Origin: an uncultured Gemmobacter sp.
GTDB lineage: Bacteria; Pseudomonadota; Alphaproteobacteria; Rhodobacterales; Rhodobacteraceae
Direction: 5' to 3'
Length of the DNA stretch: 6,686 nucleotides
Assembly: GCA_937983495.1 (NCBI GenBank)
Contig: CALKAA010000388.1
Coordinates: 1 to 6,686 of the forward strand
Part shown: piece after piece, positions 6,248-6,686 of the stretch
How positions within the stretch are numbered: position 1 is the first letter of the stretch
Layout: the number at the start of each line of letters is the position of its first letter
Translations under genes and position numbers: made by a program
The notes under the pieces: model-generated
Told to the model about the DNA's origin: nothing
The model's input: the letters and a program-made list of their open reading frames with translations, nothing else
Databases searched by the model: none

Positions 6248-6657
6248 ATGGCCCAGAACTTTCACCTGCCGCCCAGCGGTTTCGGCCCCGGCTCGCAGCC
6301 TGATGAGGGCGAGGGGTTCGACTGGCTGCCGCTGCCCTCGGGCATGCGCACCTATGACATGCACCTGCCCGAAATCGCGGAAACCGGCCCACTGGCACCG
6401 GCGCTCACCCTGCTGGGCCAGATTGCCGCCGCCTCTGATCGCGTGGCGGCGGGCGGGGCGGCCGAAGCGTTTGACCTCTCGGGTCTGGATGCCCCCAACC
6501 GCGCCCTGATCGCCGAGACGCTGGGGCAGGGCGAGGTGTCGGTGCGGGCGCGCGGTGTGCCTGCGGTGGCGATGCAGGAAAGCGTTTTCGCTGGGGTCTG
6601 GGTGCTGAATGGTGCCGGGATCGACCGGGGCGAGGTGGCGCCGATGCCGCCCTTGGC
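6248..6657 (+). CDS. hupH: HupH hydrogenase maturation protein, N-terminal half (3' truncated by contig end)
   Basis: HupH (HyaF/HupH family) takes part in maturation of the hydrogenase small subunit. The frame begins with ATG after a GAGGGGGA ribosome site (6233-6240) and reads MAQNFHLPPSGFGPGSQ, matching the family opening PPSGFGPGSQP, then WLPLPSGMRTYDMHLPE (26-42) with the conserved proline-rich MRTY block. About 136 genuine residues are present; the family is about 280 long, so the C-terminal HupH_C domain is missing. The frame stays open to the window end, but codons from base 6658 on come from an Illumina adapter and read DRKSTRLNS, so they are not part of the protein. The truncation is technical, not biological. 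Confidence 0.92.
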
Positions 6658-6686
6658 AGATCGGAAGAGCACACGTCTGAACTCCA
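6658..6686 (+). other. Illumina TruSeq-type adapter left at the contig end (artefact)
   Basis: The last 29 bases match the first 29 bases of the common Illumina read-through adapter exactly; they begin AGATCGGAAGAGC and end GAACTCCA. Translated in the hupH frame they give the contaminant peptide DRKSTRLNS seen at many untrimmed contig ends. On the minus strand they create false starts reading MLFRS and MCSSDL. One base of doubt exists at the junction, because the first A could also be genomic. Confidence 0.97.

Noticed and set aside
5417..6364. 315-residue minus-strand frame opposite hupD, hupF and hupG
   Set aside because: It spans three confirmed + strand genes and their junctions and has shadow-type composition.
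6352..6674. Two minus-strand frames entering from the right edge, starting MLFRS and MCSSDL
   Set aside because: Their start codons lie inside the adapter, so the starts are artificial, and the rest is antisense to hupH.

Overview
This window is a nearly contiguous stretch of an uptake [NiFe]-hydrogenase (hup/hyp) locus, with every gene on the + strand. The high G+C content, the order hypF-hupS-hupL-(hupE)-hupC-hupD-hupF-hupG-hupH and the protein sequences all suggest a Rhodobacter-like alphaproteobacterium (Rhodobacterales). The genus cannot be fixed from the sequence alone. The right edge is a sequencing artefact: the last 29 bases match an Illumina TruSeq-type read adapter, so this is the raw end of a short-read contig.

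Layout. Positions 1-198 hold the 3' end of hypF, which makes the CN/carbamoyl-transfer maturase. Positions 199-401 are a non-coding leader with candidate regulatory sites and a small 5'-UTR hairpin. Then come hupS (402-1487, TTG start), hupL (1490-3283), hupE (3296-3877) and hupC (3882-4652), tightly spaced and presumably one transcription unit. Positions 4653-4871 are a second non-coding gap. It carries a weak hairpin just after hupC, a strong intrinsic terminator (4727-4762) and two inverted repeats in an A+T-rich patch. After it come hupD (4872-5492, GTG start), hupF (5492-5800), hupG (5807-6232) and the first half of hupH (6248-6657), again tightly packed.

How the genes work together. HupS (FeS subunit with Tat signal) and HupL (NiFe(CN)2CO subunit) form the membrane-bound periplasmic enzyme, and HupC is the di-heme cytochrome b that passes electrons from H2 to the quinone pool. 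HupE is a nickel-entry membrane protein. HypF feeds the CN ligand pathway. HupD is the endopeptidase that removes the HupL C-terminal peptide. HupF, HupG and HupH are dedicated chaperones for large- and small-subunit maturation. HupS has the six-cysteine proximal-cluster pattern (C62, C64, C65, C160, C165, C194) known from O2-tolerant group 1 hydrogenases such as E. coli Hyd-1.

I see no previously undescribed system: every gene belongs to a known family. The points worth a second look are the terminator and paired inverted repeats that split structural from maturation genes, the leader architecture upstream of hupS, and the adapter at the contig end. No mobile elements, tRNA/rRNA genes or CRISPR arrays are visible.
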